NCBI GenBank assembly: GCA_900321275.1
Contig: ONVI01000007.1
Coordinates: forward strand, 1 to 64,000
Reading direction: 5' to 3'
DNA from: an uncultured Eubacteriales bacterium
GTDB lineage: Bacteria > Bacillota > Clostridia > Oscillospirales > Oscillospiraceae
Length of the DNA: 64,000 nucleotides
Part shown: positions 26,010 to 35,254 of the stretch, piece by piece
Numbering within the stretch: the first letter of the stretch is position 1
Layout of the letters: each line of letters opens with the position of its first letter
The notes under the pieces: model-generated
Databases searched by the model: none
Told to the model about the DNA's origin: nothing
Seen by the model: only the letters and a program-made list of their open reading frames with translations
Position numbers and translations under genes: made by a program

Positions 26010-27483
26010 CGGCATATCCCTCCATGATCTCGTAGATCCGCTTCATGTCCAGCGCCTCGCGCACGGCGTCGGCCAGCAGATCATACTGCCGGTTCCGGCA
26101 GGCTGCGCGGGTCTCGACAGGAACTTGCGGAATCTCCACACCCTTCCGCTCCGCAAGATATGCAGCCAGCCTTTCCACAAGCTCTCCGCTGTCAAAAAGC
26201 CCGTGCAGATACGTCCCGAACACGCTGCCGCAGACCGCGCCGTCAGTCCCGCCGTCCTCCAGACGGCAAAAGGGCGGCGCGCCGTTTGTCTCCGTCTGCC
26301 CCATGTGGATCTCATAACCCGTGAGCGCCGCGCCCGCGAAGGGATCGCAGGAGCAGACAGCGTTTCGGCGCGTCCGGGTCTTCTCCCCCGTGAACACGGT
26401 GTCGACAGGCAAAAGCCCAAGCCCGGGCAGCTCGCCCTTCTGCTCCGTGCCGAGGGGATCGGAAAGCGTCCTGCCCAGCATCTGATATCCGCCGCAGATT
26501 CCGAAAACAGGCGTCCCGCGCCCCGCCGCGTCAATGATCGCGTCGGCAAGGCCGCTGTCATACAGCCAGCGAAGATCACCCATCGTGTTCTTCGTACCGG
26601 GCAAAAGGATGCAGTCGGGATCGCCGAGCTGATCAATCCGGCTGACATAGCGAACGCCGAGGCCTGGGTGCTCCTCCGGCGCGGCGAAATCCGTAAAGTT
26701 GGAGATGTGCGGCAGACGGATGACGGCAAGCTCCAGCGCCCGCTCTGTCTGTACACGATTCAGCTGCGAGGCAAGGCTGTCCTCGTCGTCAATGTCTGTT
26801 TTCAGATACGGAACGACGCCGAGCACCGGAACCTCCGTCAATCCTTCCAATTGATGCAGACCGGGGCGCAGCAGTTCCGTATCGCCGCGGAACTTGTTGA
26901 TGATCGTCCCCACCACGCGCCGCCGTTCCTCAGGGCGCAGCAGGGCGACGGTACCGTACAGCTGGGCGAAGACGCCGCCGCGGTCGATGTCGCCGACCAG
27001 CAGCACCGGCGCGTTGACAAGCTCCGCAAGCCCCATGTTCACAATGTCATCCTCGCGCAGGTTGATCTCGGCGGGGGAGCCCGCGCCCTCAATCACGAGA
27101 ATATCGTTTTCGGCGGCGAGACTGTGATAGGCGCGCAGAATATCGGGGATCAGGCCGCGCTTCATTTTGAAGTATTCCTTCGCGTCGTAATGCCCGCGCA
27201 CCTCGCCGTTCACAATGAGCTGGCTTCCCGTGTCGCTGGAGGGCTTCAATAAAATGGGATTCATGCGCACGTCACACTCAATCCCGGCGGCCTCGGCCTG
27301 TACCGCCTGGGCGCGGCCGAGCTCCAATCCGTCCGGTGTGACAAAGCTGTTGAGGGCCATGTTCTGGCTCTTGAAGGGGGAGACGCGGTATCCGTCCTGT
27401 GCGAAGATCCGACACAGGGCGGTGACCAGCAGACTCTTGCCTGCGCCGGACATGGTGCTCTGAACCATGATGCGTTTAGCCAT
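25984..27483 (-). CDS. cobQ: Cobyric acid synthase
   Basis: CobQ/CbiP amidates four side chains of adenosylcobyrinate a,c-diamide using glutamine and ATP. The 499-residue protein has an N-terminal dethiobiotin-synthetase-like ATPase (VQSTMSGAGKSLLV, FKSQNMALNS, IEGAGSPAEINL). The C-terminal glutamine amidotransferase domain has the nucleophile Cys in FGICGGYQMLG, the LPGTKNTMGDL motif, and a catalytic His in TYLHGLF. It overlaps cobD by eight bases and cbiC by about 26. Confidence 0.96.
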   Translation of the reverse strand: MAKRIMVQSTMSGAGKSLLVTALCRIFAQDGYRVSPFKSQNMALNSFVTPDGLELGRAQAVQAEAAGIECDVRMNPILLKPSSDTGSQLIVNGEVRGHYDAKEYFKMKRGLIPDILRAYHSLAAENDILVIEGAGSPAEINLREDDIVNMGLAELVNAPVLLVGDIDRGGVFAQLYGTVALLRPEERRRVVGTIINKFRGDTELLRPGLHQLEGLTEVPVLGVVPYLKTDIDDEDSLASQLNRVQTERALELAVIRLPHISNFTDFAAPEEHPGLGVRYVSRIDQLGDPDCILLPGTKNTMGDLRWLYDSGLADAIIDAAGRGTPVFGICGGYQMLGRTLSDPLGTEQKGELPGLGLLPVDTVFTGEKTRTRRNAVCSCDPFAGAALTGYEIHMGQTETNGAPPFCRLEDGGTDGAVCGSVFGTYLHGLFDSGELVERLAAYLAERKGVEIPQVPVETRAACRNRQYDLLADAVREALDMKRIYEIMEGYADEDSPRGN

Positions 27484-28531
27484 GCAGCACCTCCGAAAGC
27501 GCGTTCAGCAGCGCGCTGTTTTCCTCCGCCGTGCGGATTGCCGTGCGGTACCAGCCCGCGGACAGACCGGCGAAATTCGCGCAGTCGCGGATCAGAATTC
27601 CCCGCGTGCGCAGTCTGTCCGCCAGCGTCGTGTCGCGGCTCTGAAACAGCAGAAAGTTTGCTTCACCGGGGATCACCCGCAGACCGAGCCTGACGAGCGC
27701 GTCGATCATTCTCCGACGTTCGGCGGAGACTGTTTTGCGAAGCTTGCTGCCGTAGTCTTTTTCCCGCAAGGCCGCCGCGCCCGCCGCCTGCGCGATGTGC
27801 GACACCGCCCACGGGGGCCCGGCGCTTTGCAGTCTTGAAGCAAGCGTTTCGTTCCCACACAGGGCGTAGCCGAGGCGCAGCCCCGCCATGGCGCAGGTCT
27901 TTGTAAAGGCCTTGAGGATCACCAGATTCGGATAAGCTGCCAGCGCTTCGACAAGGCTGTATGCCTCCGGGGCGGCGCAAAAATCAAGAAAGCATTCGTC
28001 CACCGCGAGAACGCTTCCAATTTTCCGGCAGCGCTCCGACAGGGACTGGAGCAGCCCCTTCTCCGTCAGCAGCCCCGTGGGATTGTTGGGATTGCAGAGA
28101 AAAACCAATTCACAATCGTGCGGGATCATCCGAATACAGTCTTCGGTCATGCGGAAATCGGCCGCGGGCAGGGGAATCTCCGTGACCTCGCAGTCCGCCG
28201 CCCGCAGGGCGAGCGCGTACTCGGCAAAGGAGGGCGCGAACACCGCCGCCCTTTTCGGGCGCAGCGCAAGGCAGAGCCGCCAGATCAGTTCCGACGCGCC
28301 GTTTCCGCAGACAATGCGGGACGCCGGAACACCGTGATGCTCCGCCAGCCCCGCGCGAAGCTCCCGGCACATCGGATCGGGGTAGCGGTCGGCGCCTTCC
28401 AGCGCATCAATCACCGCCGCCCTGACGCCGGCGGGCAGGCCGAGCGGACTGACGTTGGCCGAGAAATCCAGCGGCCTTGTCCCGTATTCCCTTTCAAATC
28501 CGGCCCAGTCGCCGCCGTGGATTGATCGCAT
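27476..28531 (-). CDS. cobD: Threonine-phosphate decarboxylase
   Basis: A 351-residue PLP enzyme that makes (R)-1-amino-2-propanol O-phosphate, the linker of the nucleotide loop. It is a fold-type I aminotransferase homologue opening with IHGGD and LDFSANVSPLGLP. The substrate and PLP motifs are GNGASELIW, CNPNNPTG, the DECFLDF aspartate and the KAFTKTCAMAGLRLGY lysine. The third of three nearby ATGs is preferred, with AAAGGA eight bases upstream. It lies 23 bases after cbiB, the largest gap inside the operon. Confidence 0.93.
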   Translation of the reverse strand: MRSIHGGDWAGFEREYGTRPLDFSANVSPLGLPAGVRAAVIDALEGADRYPDPMCRELRAGLAEHHGVPASRIVCGNGASELIWRLCLALRPKRAAVFAPSFAEYALALRAADCEVTEIPLPAADFRMTEDCIRMIPHDCELVFLCNPNNPTGLLTEKGLLQSLSERCRKIGSVLAVDECFLDFCAAPEAYSLVEALAAYPNLVILKAFTKTCAMAGLRLGYALCGNETLASRLQSAGPPWAVSHIAQAAGAAALREKDYGSKLRKTVSAERRRMIDALVRLGLRVIPGEANFLLFQSRDTTLADRLRTRGILIRDCANFAGLSAGWYRTAIRTAEENSALLNALSEVLHG

Positions 28532-28554
28532 TGTCATCATCCTTTATGGTGTCC

Positions 28555-29532
28555 TCAAAGAGGGAAATTCATAATTGCCGCCAGCCGCGCCGCGCCGAAG
28601 ACCGCGAGGCCCAGCACCGCTCCCACATATTCCAGACGGCAGGCGCGGCGAATGTCGCCGGGGACGATCCCGCGGCGCTGATCACCGATCCAGGGCTTGT
28701 CGTGCCTTACACCGAAATAGCTTGCCGGGCCGCAGAGCCGCAGCCCCAGTGCCCCCGCCATTGCCGCCTCGCACTGGGCGGAGTTGGGACTCTCATGCTT
28801 TCGTCTGTCCTGCCGCCAGATACGCAGCGCTGAGGCCGCGTCCTCCCCCGTGAAGAACGCCGCCGCGATGAGCAGCAGGGCGGCGAGGCGCGCGGGGATA
28901 AAATTCGCCGCGTCATCCAGCTTCGCCGGGACACGCCCGAAATGGAGATAACGCGCGTTTTTGTAGCCGACCATGCTGTCCATGGTGTTGACCGCCTTAT
29001 AGCACAAGGCAAGCGGCGCGCCGCCGAGCAGCATATATATCAGCGGCGCGATCACCCCGTCGGAGAAATTCTCCGCCACGGTCTCGACCGCCGCGCGGGC
29101 TACCCCCTTGAAACCGAGCGCGGCGGTATCGCGTCCCACAATGCGGGATACGGCTTTTCTCGCCGCGTCAAGGCTCTCGTTTTCCAGCGCACGCTGTACC
29201 CGCAGAGCCTCGTCCCGCAGATTTTTGACCGCCAGCGCCTGCCAGCACCAGATCACTTCCGCCGCGAAAGAAAGAGGCGGAAAAACGGCGTTGAGCAAAG
29301 TCAAAATGAGCTTACAAAACAAAAACGTCCCGGTCGTCATGATTGCTGCCAGCAGAAACCCGGCGCCTTCCTCGCCCTTCCCTGTTTTGGGAAACAGAGC
29401 GCGCAGCCGCTTTTCCGTGGTGCTGATCGCCTTTCCCATCAGCACCACGGGATGAAAGGGCGTGAGCCAGTCCGGATCGCCCAGCAGCAGATCCAGCGCA
29501 AAGCCGCACAGCGCGGCGCAGAGAATCCTCAT
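28555..29532 (-). CDS. cbiB: Adenosylcobinamide-phosphate synthase
   Basis: CbiB attaches aminopropanol phosphate to adenosylcobyric acid at the membrane. The 325-residue protein has several hydrophobic segments and the family blocks LDLLLGDPDWLTPFHPVVLMG near the start, SRIVGRDTAALG, ARAAVETVAENFSDGVIAPL and NTMDSMVGYKN, then NSAQCEAAMAGALGLRL. It overlaps cobC by four bases. Complete and ordinary for the family. Confidence 0.95.
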   Translation of the reverse strand: MRILCAALCGFALDLLLGDPDWLTPFHPVVLMGKAISTTEKRLRALFPKTGKGEEGAGFLLAAIMTTGTFLFCKLILTLLNAVFPPLSFAAEVIWCWQALAVKNLRDEALRVQRALENESLDAARKAVSRIVGRDTAALGFKGVARAAVETVAENFSDGVIAPLIYMLLGGAPLALCYKAVNTMDSMVGYKNARYLHFGRVPAKLDDAANFIPARLAALLLIAAAFFTGEDAASALRIWRQDRRKHESPNSAQCEAAMAGALGLRLCGPASYFGVRHDKPWIGDQRRGIVPGDIRRACRLEYVGAVLGLAVFGAARLAAIMNFPL

Positions 29533-30098
29533 TTCAGAAAATCGACCTCTTCCAAAACCGTCATTCTGTCCCGTTCCCTGTTATATTCCAGCAGCCAGCC
29601 ACAGCCGCAGGGGCGCTGCCACTGCCAGTATTCCCGCGCGGGTACGCCCCAGCGGTCGAGCAGTGCCATCTGTGTCCCGCCGTGGGCGACGATCGCAAGC
29701 CCGTCTTCGTTCTTCCGCAGCAGCTTTTCAACGGCGGCGCAGACCCGCGCCGAAAATGAAGCGCGATTCTCTCCACCGGGGCAGCGGCCGGTACAGCCGC
29801 CGTCGACCCAGGCGCAGTAGTCCTCGTCCTGTTCCATCTCCCACCAGCCGCGGCCCTCAAAGACACCGAAGTCCATCTCCCGCAGATCGGGGACGACGAT
29901 CTGTTCGGAAGCGGGGAACAGAAGCCCCGCCGTCTCCCGGGCGCGCAGCAGGGGAGAGACATAGACGCGGGAAGGGGTAAACGCGGCCCGTTTCAGCGCG
30001 GCGCGGCCCTGGGCGGAAAGGCCCTCGTCCAGCGCGCCCTGATAGCGCTTTTCCTCTCCGAGCCGGGTCATCCCATGGCGGATCAGCCAGACCTTCAC
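29529..30098 (-). CDS. cobC: Histidine phosphatase, probable alpha-ribazole phosphatase
   Basis: A 189-residue histidine-phosphatase-fold enzyme with the catalytic LIRHGMT motif at the N-terminus (RHG at residues 7-9), SPLLRARETAG, the acid residue in LREMDFGVFEGR and the second His in VAHGGTQMALL. Its place inside the cobalamin operon points to CobC, which removes the 5'-phosphate from alpha-ribazole phosphate or cobalamin phosphate. Phosphoglycerate-mutase-like proteins share the fold, so the specific role rests on context. It overlaps its neighbours by four bases at each end. Confidence 0.88.
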   Translation of the reverse strand: MKVWLIRHGMTRLGEEKRYQGALDEGLSAQGRAALKRAAFTPSRVYVSPLLRARETAGLLFPASEQIVVPDLREMDFGVFEGRGWWEMEQDEDYCAWVDGGCTGRCPGGENRASFSARVCAAVEKLLRKNEDGLAIVAHGGTQMALLDRWGVPAREYWQWQRPCGCGWLLEYNRERDRMTVLEEVDFLK

Positions 30099-30427
30099 GG
30101 CAGCCTTCCCTTCAACACCTGCGGCAGACCGCAGCAGACGCGGATCACCGTGTCCGCACGTTTTGCCAGCAGACAGGCGAGCCGTCCCGCAGCCTCCCGC
30201 TTTTCGCGCTCTGCCCGGTCAATGGGGATCAGCCCGCCGCCGAGCTCCGTGGCAATGACGATCTCATACCCTGCAAGCTCATCGGCAAGCGCTTCCGGAT
30301 CGCTGCCGACGGCCAGCTCCTGCACGTCGCGGACGGCGCGGCGGGCAAATTCCCCGTCGCTCAGCCCCAGCGCGGTTTGAATATACGTTTGTTTTCCCGC
30401 ATAGAGCGGGCCGGTCACAAAAATCAC
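30095..30427 (-). CDS. Short CobU-like protein
   Basis: A 110-residue protein clearly related to adenosylcobinamide kinase/guanylyltransferase but shortened. It starts IFVTGPLYAGKQ, an atypical P-loop, and contains ATELGGGLIPIDRAERE, which resembles the TNEVG-GIVP motif of CobU. It ends VCCGLPQVLKGRLP, close to VCGLPNILKGSLP of the full CobU three genes away. It lacks the KHRAQR segment with the guanylylated His. A GTG start is supported by GGGGAGG seven bases upstream and overlaps the cobS stop as GTGA; a longer upstream frame is cobS out of frame. It may be a regulatory or partner subunit, or a decaying paralogue. Confidence 0.8.
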   Translation of the reverse strand: MIFVTGPLYAGKQTYIQTALGLSDGEFARRAVRDVQELAVGSDPEALADELAGYEIVIATELGGGLIPIDRAEREKREAAGRLACLLAKRADTVIRVCCGLPQVLKGRLP

Positions 30428-31185
30428 AGCGCAGCCTCCCCATATTGTCTCACTGCCAGCGCGGCGAGCATCCAAAGCTCCGCCGTCTGTAAAAACCACC
30501 CGGCCAGATCCCCCGACAGGCCGCCGAAATCCTTTTCACATATGCGGCGGTAGTATAGGAATACCAAAGCGGCGGCAAGGACGGTCTCACCGGCGCGCTC
30601 CCAGATCATCAGCAGCGCAAGGAGAATTGACAGCACCAGCAGAGAAATCCGTACGCGCTTCCGATCCGCGGCCTCGGCAAAGGAGCGGGCGAGGCCTGAC
30701 CCGGGGCGCAGCGGAAACAAGGTCAGTGCGAGCCCGGACAGCGCGCGCGACATGCAGAACATCCCCAGCAGCACGGGCAGACGGCGTGGCGACAGCGACG
30801 TCCAAAGCGCAAAATCCGCGAGGAAATACACGCAGAGATGAATAACCGCAAATGCGCCAATGTGGGGATCTTTCAGGATTTCCTGCCGCTTATCAGTTCC
30901 GGAGTGGGCGGCGAGCGCGTCGCAGACATCGGCATAGCCGTCAAGGTGGATGCCACCGGTAATCAGCACGGGCAGCAGGCACAGCCCCGCACCGCGGAGA
31001 ATCGCGGGAAAACCGAGCATCGCGCACAGCAGATCCCATCCCCACAGGGCAAGCGCAATGACCGCCCCGATCAGCGGGAAGGCGCAGAGGCTGTACCGCA
31101 TGTTCCGCGCGCTCCACGCAAACTGCGGCATGGGGACGGCGGAGAACATGGAAAACGCCACGGCGATGGTTTCCAATACGATCAC
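30424..31185 (-). CDS. cobS: Adenosylcobinamide-GDP ribazoletransferase (cobalamin synthase)
   Basis: CobS joins adenosylcobinamide-GDP to alpha-ribazole at the membrane. The 253-residue protein has about six or seven hydrophobic helices. The active-site region GGIHLDGYADVCDAL contains the metal-binding acidic residues, followed by DPHIGAFAVIHL. A GTG start is chosen: AAAGGAAG lies seven bases upstream, and it overlaps the cobU stop as GTGA. Twelve codons of open frame upstream belong to the cobU 3' end. Confidence 0.93.
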   Translation of the reverse strand: MIVLETIAVAFSMFSAVPMPQFAWSARNMRYSLCAFPLIGAVIALALWGWDLLCAMLGFPAILRGAGLCLLPVLITGGIHLDGYADVCDALAAHSGTDKRQEILKDPHIGAFAVIHLCVYFLADFALWTSLSPRRLPVLLGMFCMSRALSGLALTLFPLRPGSGLARSFAEAADRKRVRISLLVLSILLALLMIWERAGETVLAAALVFLYYRRICEKDFGGLSGDLAGWFLQTAELWMLAALAVRQYGEAAL

Positions 31186-31694
31186 GGCAGACTTCCTTTC
31201 AATATGTTCGGCAGGCCGCACACGATCTCGACCACAAGATCGGCGCGGGCGGCGAGCTCCCGGTTCAGATCGGCGAGTGTGCGCATATAGCGCAGGCTCT
31301 CCGCCGCGTAATCCGCGCCGCCGGAGAAGACCTCGTTCGTCACGACGGTGAGGTTTTCGCAGGCAGCGATGAGATGCGCAAGAGCGCGCCGCACAGCCTC
31401 CGTGCCGCCGCCGGAAGATTCATACAGCTCGTTTGCCAGCAGGTTCGACAGATCCTCCAGCAGGACGTTTGCGTTCTCGGGGAACGCCGCGCCCGCAAGA
31501 TCAAGCCCGCGCTCCAACGTCTCAAAGCCTTTTCCGGTCCGCTGGGCGCGGTGCTTCTCCACGCGCTTGCGGGATTCCACGTCGCGCGGAAGCATGGCGG
31601 CAAGATAGATTCTTTCCCCCGGCAGACGGCAGACCAGTTCTTCGGCAAAGGCGCTCTTGCCGCTGCCCGCGCCGCCGATCACAAGCGTCAGCAT
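31182..31694 (-). CDS. cobU: Adenosylcobinamide kinase/guanylyltransferase
   Basis: CobU phosphorylates adenosylcobinamide and transfers GMP to it. The 170-residue protein has the P-loop VIGGAGSGKSAFAEEL (residues 7-14) and the guanylylated His in RVEKHRAQR (about H48). It also has LLEDLSNLLANEL, the VTNEVFSGG motif and the C-terminal VCGLPNILKG. The ATG has GAGGGA six bases upstream and begins seven bases after cobT; the open frame upstream is cobT read in another frame. It is the complete copy, compared with the short CobU-like protein downstream of cobS. Confidence 0.95.
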   Translation of the reverse strand: MLTLVIGGAGSGKSAFAEELVCRLPGERIYLAAMLPRDVESRKRVEKHRAQRTGKGFETLERGLDLAGAAFPENANVLLEDLSNLLANELYESSGGGTEAVRRALAHLIAACENLTVVTNEVFSGGADYAAESLRYMRTLADLNRELAARADLVVEIVCGLPNILKGSLP

Positions 31695-31701
31695 GATTCC
31701 C

Positions 31702-32763
31702 TCAATTCTGCGGCGTGTAAGCTTCGACGCCGAGGCGCTCAAAGCTCTGGCCGCTGTGGTATAAGGCCAGCGCCATATCCAGCATCGGCAGCAGCATGAC
31801 CGCGCCGCTCCCTTCGCCGAGGCGCAGGCGGGCATGGACAGGCGCTGCGAGACCAAGCGCGTCCATCAGGATTTGACCCGCGGGTTCGGCGGAGACATGG
31901 CTTGCCAACATCGCCTTTCCGGCCTCGGGGCACATTCGCAGTGCGCAGAGCGCCGCCGCCGCGCTGATAAACCCGTCGATCACCGCAGGCACGCGGGAGG
32001 CCGCCGCGCCGAGATACGCCCCGCACATGGCGGCAAGGTCAAGCCCGCCGACTTTTGTGAGAACGTCCACGGGATCGTCCGGATCAGGCCGATTGAACGC
32101 GATGGCCTGTTTGATCACCGCACGCTTGCGGGAAAGCCCCTCGTCCGAAAGCCCCGCGCCCCGACCGGTTACAGTGTCGGGATCAAGGCCGAGCAGAACG
32201 GAGACGACCGCGGCGGCGGTGGTGGTGTTGCCGATGCCCATTTCGCCGGTGAGCAGGACATCTGCCCCGGCCTCGGCGCATTGTCTCGCAAGCGCCGCGC
32301 CCGCATCCATCGCCGCGAGGCATTCCCCGCGCCGCATGGCGGGGCCGAGGCTGATATCCGCCGTACCGTTTCGGATGCGGCGATCCAGCACGCCGGGATG
32401 ACCGGGGAAGTCCAGTATTCCCACATCCACCGGCGTAACGGAGCACTTTGCTGCGCGGGCGATCGGGCTGACGCTGCTGTGCCCCTCGGCCAGGGCTTGC
32501 GCAACCTTCGCCGTGACCTCGCTGCCGCACTGGGTCACGCCCTGCGCGACAACGCCGTTATCGGCGCAGAAGACCAGCAGCCGGCGGTCGGAGAGATGCG
32601 CATCCGCGTTCCCCCGCAGGGCGGCGATTTTCGTGATCGCGTCTTCCAGCAGACCCAGACTGCCGAGGGGCTTGGCGAGACTGTCCCAGCGCGTCTTCGC
32701 CGCCGCCCGCGCCGCCTCGTCCGGCGGGGTGATCTTTTGTATTATTTCATAGATGCTTTCCAT
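31702..32763 (-). CDS. cobT: Nicotinate-nucleotide:dimethylbenzimidazole phosphoribosyltransferase
   Basis: CobT makes alpha-ribazole 5'-phosphate from a lower-ligand base and nicotinate mononucleotide. The 353-residue product shows the opening RWDSLAKPLGSLGLLE, the VFCADNGVVAQGVTQ motif, LLTGEMGIGNTTTAAA, GGLDLAAMCGAYLG, and the C-terminal RLGEGSGAVMLLPML with the catalytic Glu. The start overlaps the cbiA 3' end by 22 bases, with only weak ribosome-site sequence, so translation is probably coupled. The lower-ligand base used in vivo is unknown. Confidence 0.95.
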   Translation of the reverse strand: MESIYEIIQKITPPDEAARAAAKTRWDSLAKPLGSLGLLEDAITKIAALRGNADAHLSDRRLLVFCADNGVVAQGVTQCGSEVTAKVAQALAEGHSSVSPIARAAKCSVTPVDVGILDFPGHPGVLDRRIRNGTADISLGPAMRRGECLAAMDAGAALARQCAEAGADVLLTGEMGIGNTTTAAAVVSVLLGLDPDTVTGRGAGLSDEGLSRKRAVIKQAIAFNRPDPDDPVDVLTKVGGLDLAAMCGAYLGAAASRVPAVIDGFISAAAALCALRMCPEAGKAMLASHVSAEPAGQILMDALGLAAPVHARLRLGEGSGAVMLLPMLDMALALYHSGQSFERLGVEAYTPQN

Positions 32764-34082
32764 GTCTCACATGCCTTTACAAAGCGTTGGGCAAGCGGTG
32801 TCTCCCCATCAAAATGCAGATGGGGGAAGACGGCATAGAGCGTGGGGGAGGCATAGCCGCAGCGCCAAATCCTGCCGTCGGCCTTTTCCGCGAGAAGCGC
32901 CGCGCCGTTTTCCGTGGAGTCCCAATAATGAAACTCATGCGCCGGGATCGCTTCTCCCGCCCGGAAGAGCAGGGAATCCTCCTCCGCTCGGAGCTTCAGA
33001 TAACCAAATCGCTGCAGGCGCGTGGTTTTGTATCCTCTTCCGGGCAATACGCCGCACATGGGATAAGCCTGACCCGACATATCCTCCAGCATCTCCTGGA
33101 GATACAGAAAGCCGCCGCATTCAGCGACCGTCGGGATGCCCCGCGCGATAGCATCTGCGATGCTGAGCCGCATTGAGGTGTTCTCCGAAAGAGCGCGGGC
33201 GTGCAGCTCCGGGTAGCCGCCGGGGAGATACAGACCGTCGGCCTCCGGCAGCGCCGTGTCATGCAGGGGACTGAAAAAGACAGGCTCCGCCCCGGCTTCC
33301 CGCAGCGCGTCCAGATTATCGGCGTATGTGAAGCAGAACGCCTCGTCCCGCGCAGCGGCGATCCGGACGCGGGCAGGCTGCCCCGCGCGTTTGCAGCCGT
33401 AATCCGTTTCCCAACTCCCGGCGAGACCAACCAGCCGATCTATGTCAATAAATCGTTCCGCCGTGTCGCCAAGCTTTTCCAGCCGCTCTTCCAGATCGCC
33501 GATTTCCGCGGCGGTCATCAGACCGAGGTGACGGCTCTCAAACCGCGCCTCGTCCATCGGCGGCAGAAAGCCCGGCACCGGCAGACCGGTTTCTTTTTCC
33601 AACACCGGGGCAAGGGACGCGGCGCGTTTTTCCGTGCAGTTTGCGAGGATCAGCGCGGTAATTCCGCTGCCAGGGCGAAAATCCGCGAGCCCGTGTATCT
33701 GCGCTGCCAGGGTGAGACCGCTGCCCTTCGGCGGAACGACCAGCACAGCCGGCGTTTTCGTAAGCCGCGCCAGGGCGAAGGCGCTTGCCTCGTCCGTGTT
33801 GTTCAGCCCGTCGTAATATCCCATCGCCCCTTCAATGAGGGCAAAATCCGCTCCCGCGCGGGAGAGCGTCCTTTTCACGCCGTCCTCCCCCTGCAAAAAC
33901 AGATCGAGATTCCGGCTCGGCACGCCCAGTACCCGCTCATGGAACATCGGGTCAATGTAGTCGGGGCCGCATTTGAAGGCCTGCAGCCGCAGCCCTCTTT
34001 TTTTCAAAGCCGCGAGCAGGGCGCAGGTGGTGACGGTTTTGCCCGCGCCGCTCTGCATGGCGGCAATCATCAGCGTTTTCAT
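32742..34082 (-). CDS. cbiA: Cobyrinate a,c-diamide synthase
   Basis: CbiA amidates the a and c side chains of cobyrinate with glutamine and ATP. The 446-residue protein has the N-terminal ATPase (IAAMQSGAGKTVTTCAL, FKCGPDYIDPMFH, IEGAMGYYDGL) and a C-terminal class I-like glutamine amidotransferase domain with LPGGYPELHARAL and the nucleophile Cys in VAECGGFLYLQE. It overlaps cbiET by four bases. Complete and typical. Confidence 0.96.
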   Translation of the reverse strand: MKTLMIAAMQSGAGKTVTTCALLAALKKRGLRLQAFKCGPDYIDPMFHERVLGVPSRNLDLFLQGEDGVKRTLSRAGADFALIEGAMGYYDGLNNTDEASAFALARLTKTPAVLVVPPKGSGLTLAAQIHGLADFRPGSGITALILANCTEKRAASLAPVLEKETGLPVPGFLPPMDEARFESRHLGLMTAAEIGDLEERLEKLGDTAERFIDIDRLVGLAGSWETDYGCKRAGQPARVRIAAARDEAFCFTYADNLDALREAGAEPVFFSPLHDTALPEADGLYLPGGYPELHARALSENTSMRLSIADAIARGIPTVAECGGFLYLQEMLEDMSGQAYPMCGVLPGRGYKTTRLQRFGYLKLRAEEDSLLFRAGEAIPAHEFHYWDSTENGAALLAEKADGRIWRCGYASPTLYAVFPHLHFDGETPLAQRFVKACETWKASMK

Positions 34083-35254
34083 GGCGCAACCCCGCAGATC
34101 AGATATACGGGATTCTGCGCCAGCATCAGCGTGAGCCCGCCCGCCGGACGGCTTCGGGTGACCGAAACCTGTGTCACTTCCGCCGCATAGGCGAGCTCCC
34201 GCAAGGTAGTAAAGGAAGTGTGCAGGGCTTCCAGCGTAATGGCCGCGACGCAGACCCGCGCCTTCGGATTCGCTTCCTGGACGGCGTGCAAAATCTCACG
34301 CAGCCTGCCGCCGCTGCCGCCGACGAATACCGCGTCCGGCACGGGCAGCCCTGAAAGCGCGCCGGGCGCTTCACCCTTTATAAGCCGCAGATTCCACGCG
34401 CCGTGCTTTTTCCGGTTTTCCTCCGCCAGCGCCAGCGCCGCCGCCTCGCGCTCAATCCCATAGACCACGCGGCATTGCAGCGCCAGCTCGACCGATACGC
34501 TGCCCGTCCCCGCGCCGATGTCCCAGCAGACATCCTCCGGCCCGACGCCGAGCTTGGAGAGCGCCGCCGCGCGAACCTCCTGCCTGGTCATGGGGATCTT
34601 TTCCGCCCGCAGGAACTCCGCGTCCGGGATGCCGGGAACGCGCCTCTCGGGACGCGGCGCAGGCTCGCAGAGCATCACGCTCAGAGGGGAGAAGTCCCGC
34701 TCCGCAAGTGCGGCGGCACTTGCGTGGGTAATGCGTTCCCGCGCCGTGCCGAGGTCTTCACCGACATGCACGCTGAGAAAACCGAGCCCGGCGTCCGTCA
34801 GCTCCCGGCAGAGTGCGGCGGGGCTGCGCTTTCCCCCGGTGAGGAAGAAGACGGGTCTGCCATGGCAGACAGACTCCACCGCGTCGCAGTCCGTCCCGTG
34901 GGCGGAGCGCAGCAGCCAGTCCTGCCACGGCCTTTGCAGGCGGGCAGCGAAAAGCTGGACGCTGGAAACGCCGGGGATCACGCGCGTATCGCAATCTTCC
35001 GGCAGCGGCAGCAGAAGCCGTGCGCCGGAATGGAAGCCGCTGTCCCCGCTGAAAAGAACGCAGACAGTATCACAGTCCGCTTTGCGAATCGCCGCCGCGA
35101 TTGTCTCCGCCGTGACCGCCTCAATCTGCGGCTTGTCTTCGCCGTAAGCATCCAGCAGACGCTTTGAGCCGATCAGAAGCCCGGCTTCGGAGATCGCGGT
35201 GCGGGCGTCCCCTGTGATATCGCCGCAGCCGCAGCCGATGAGCGTCACGTTCAT
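34079..35254 (-). CDS. cbiET: Fused cobalt-precorrin-7 C5/C15-methyltransferase and C12-decarboxylase (CbiE-CbiT)
   Basis: A 391-residue fusion. Residues 1-200 form the CbiE tetrapyrrole methylase (VTLIGCGCGD, VCVLFSGDSGFHSGA, VIPGVSSVQLFAARL). Residues about 205-391 form the CbiT SAM-dependent methyltransferase/decarboxylase (MTRQEVRAAALSKLGV, DICWDIGAGTGSVSVE-like WDIGAGTGSVSVELAL, FVGGSGGRLREIL). Together they methylate C5 and C15 and decarboxylate the C12 acetate. It overlaps cbiF and cbiA by four bases each. Such fusions (CobL-like) are common. Confidence 0.95.
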   Translation of the reverse strand: MNVTLIGCGCGDITGDARTAISEAGLLIGSKRLLDAYGEDKPQIEAVTAETIAAAIRKADCDTVCVLFSGDSGFHSGARLLLPLPEDCDTRVIPGVSSVQLFAARLQRPWQDWLLRSAHGTDCDAVESVCHGRPVFFLTGGKRSPAALCRELTDAGLGFLSVHVGEDLGTARERITHASAAALAERDFSPLSVMLCEPAPRPERRVPGIPDAEFLRAEKIPMTRQEVRAAALSKLGVGPEDVCWDIGAGTGSVSVELALQCRVVYGIEREAAALALAEENRKKHGAWNLRLIKGEAPGALSGLPVPDAVFVGGSGGRLREILHAVQEANPKARVCVAAITLEALHTSFTTLRELAYAAEVTQVSVTRSRPAGGLTLMLAQNPVYLICGVAP

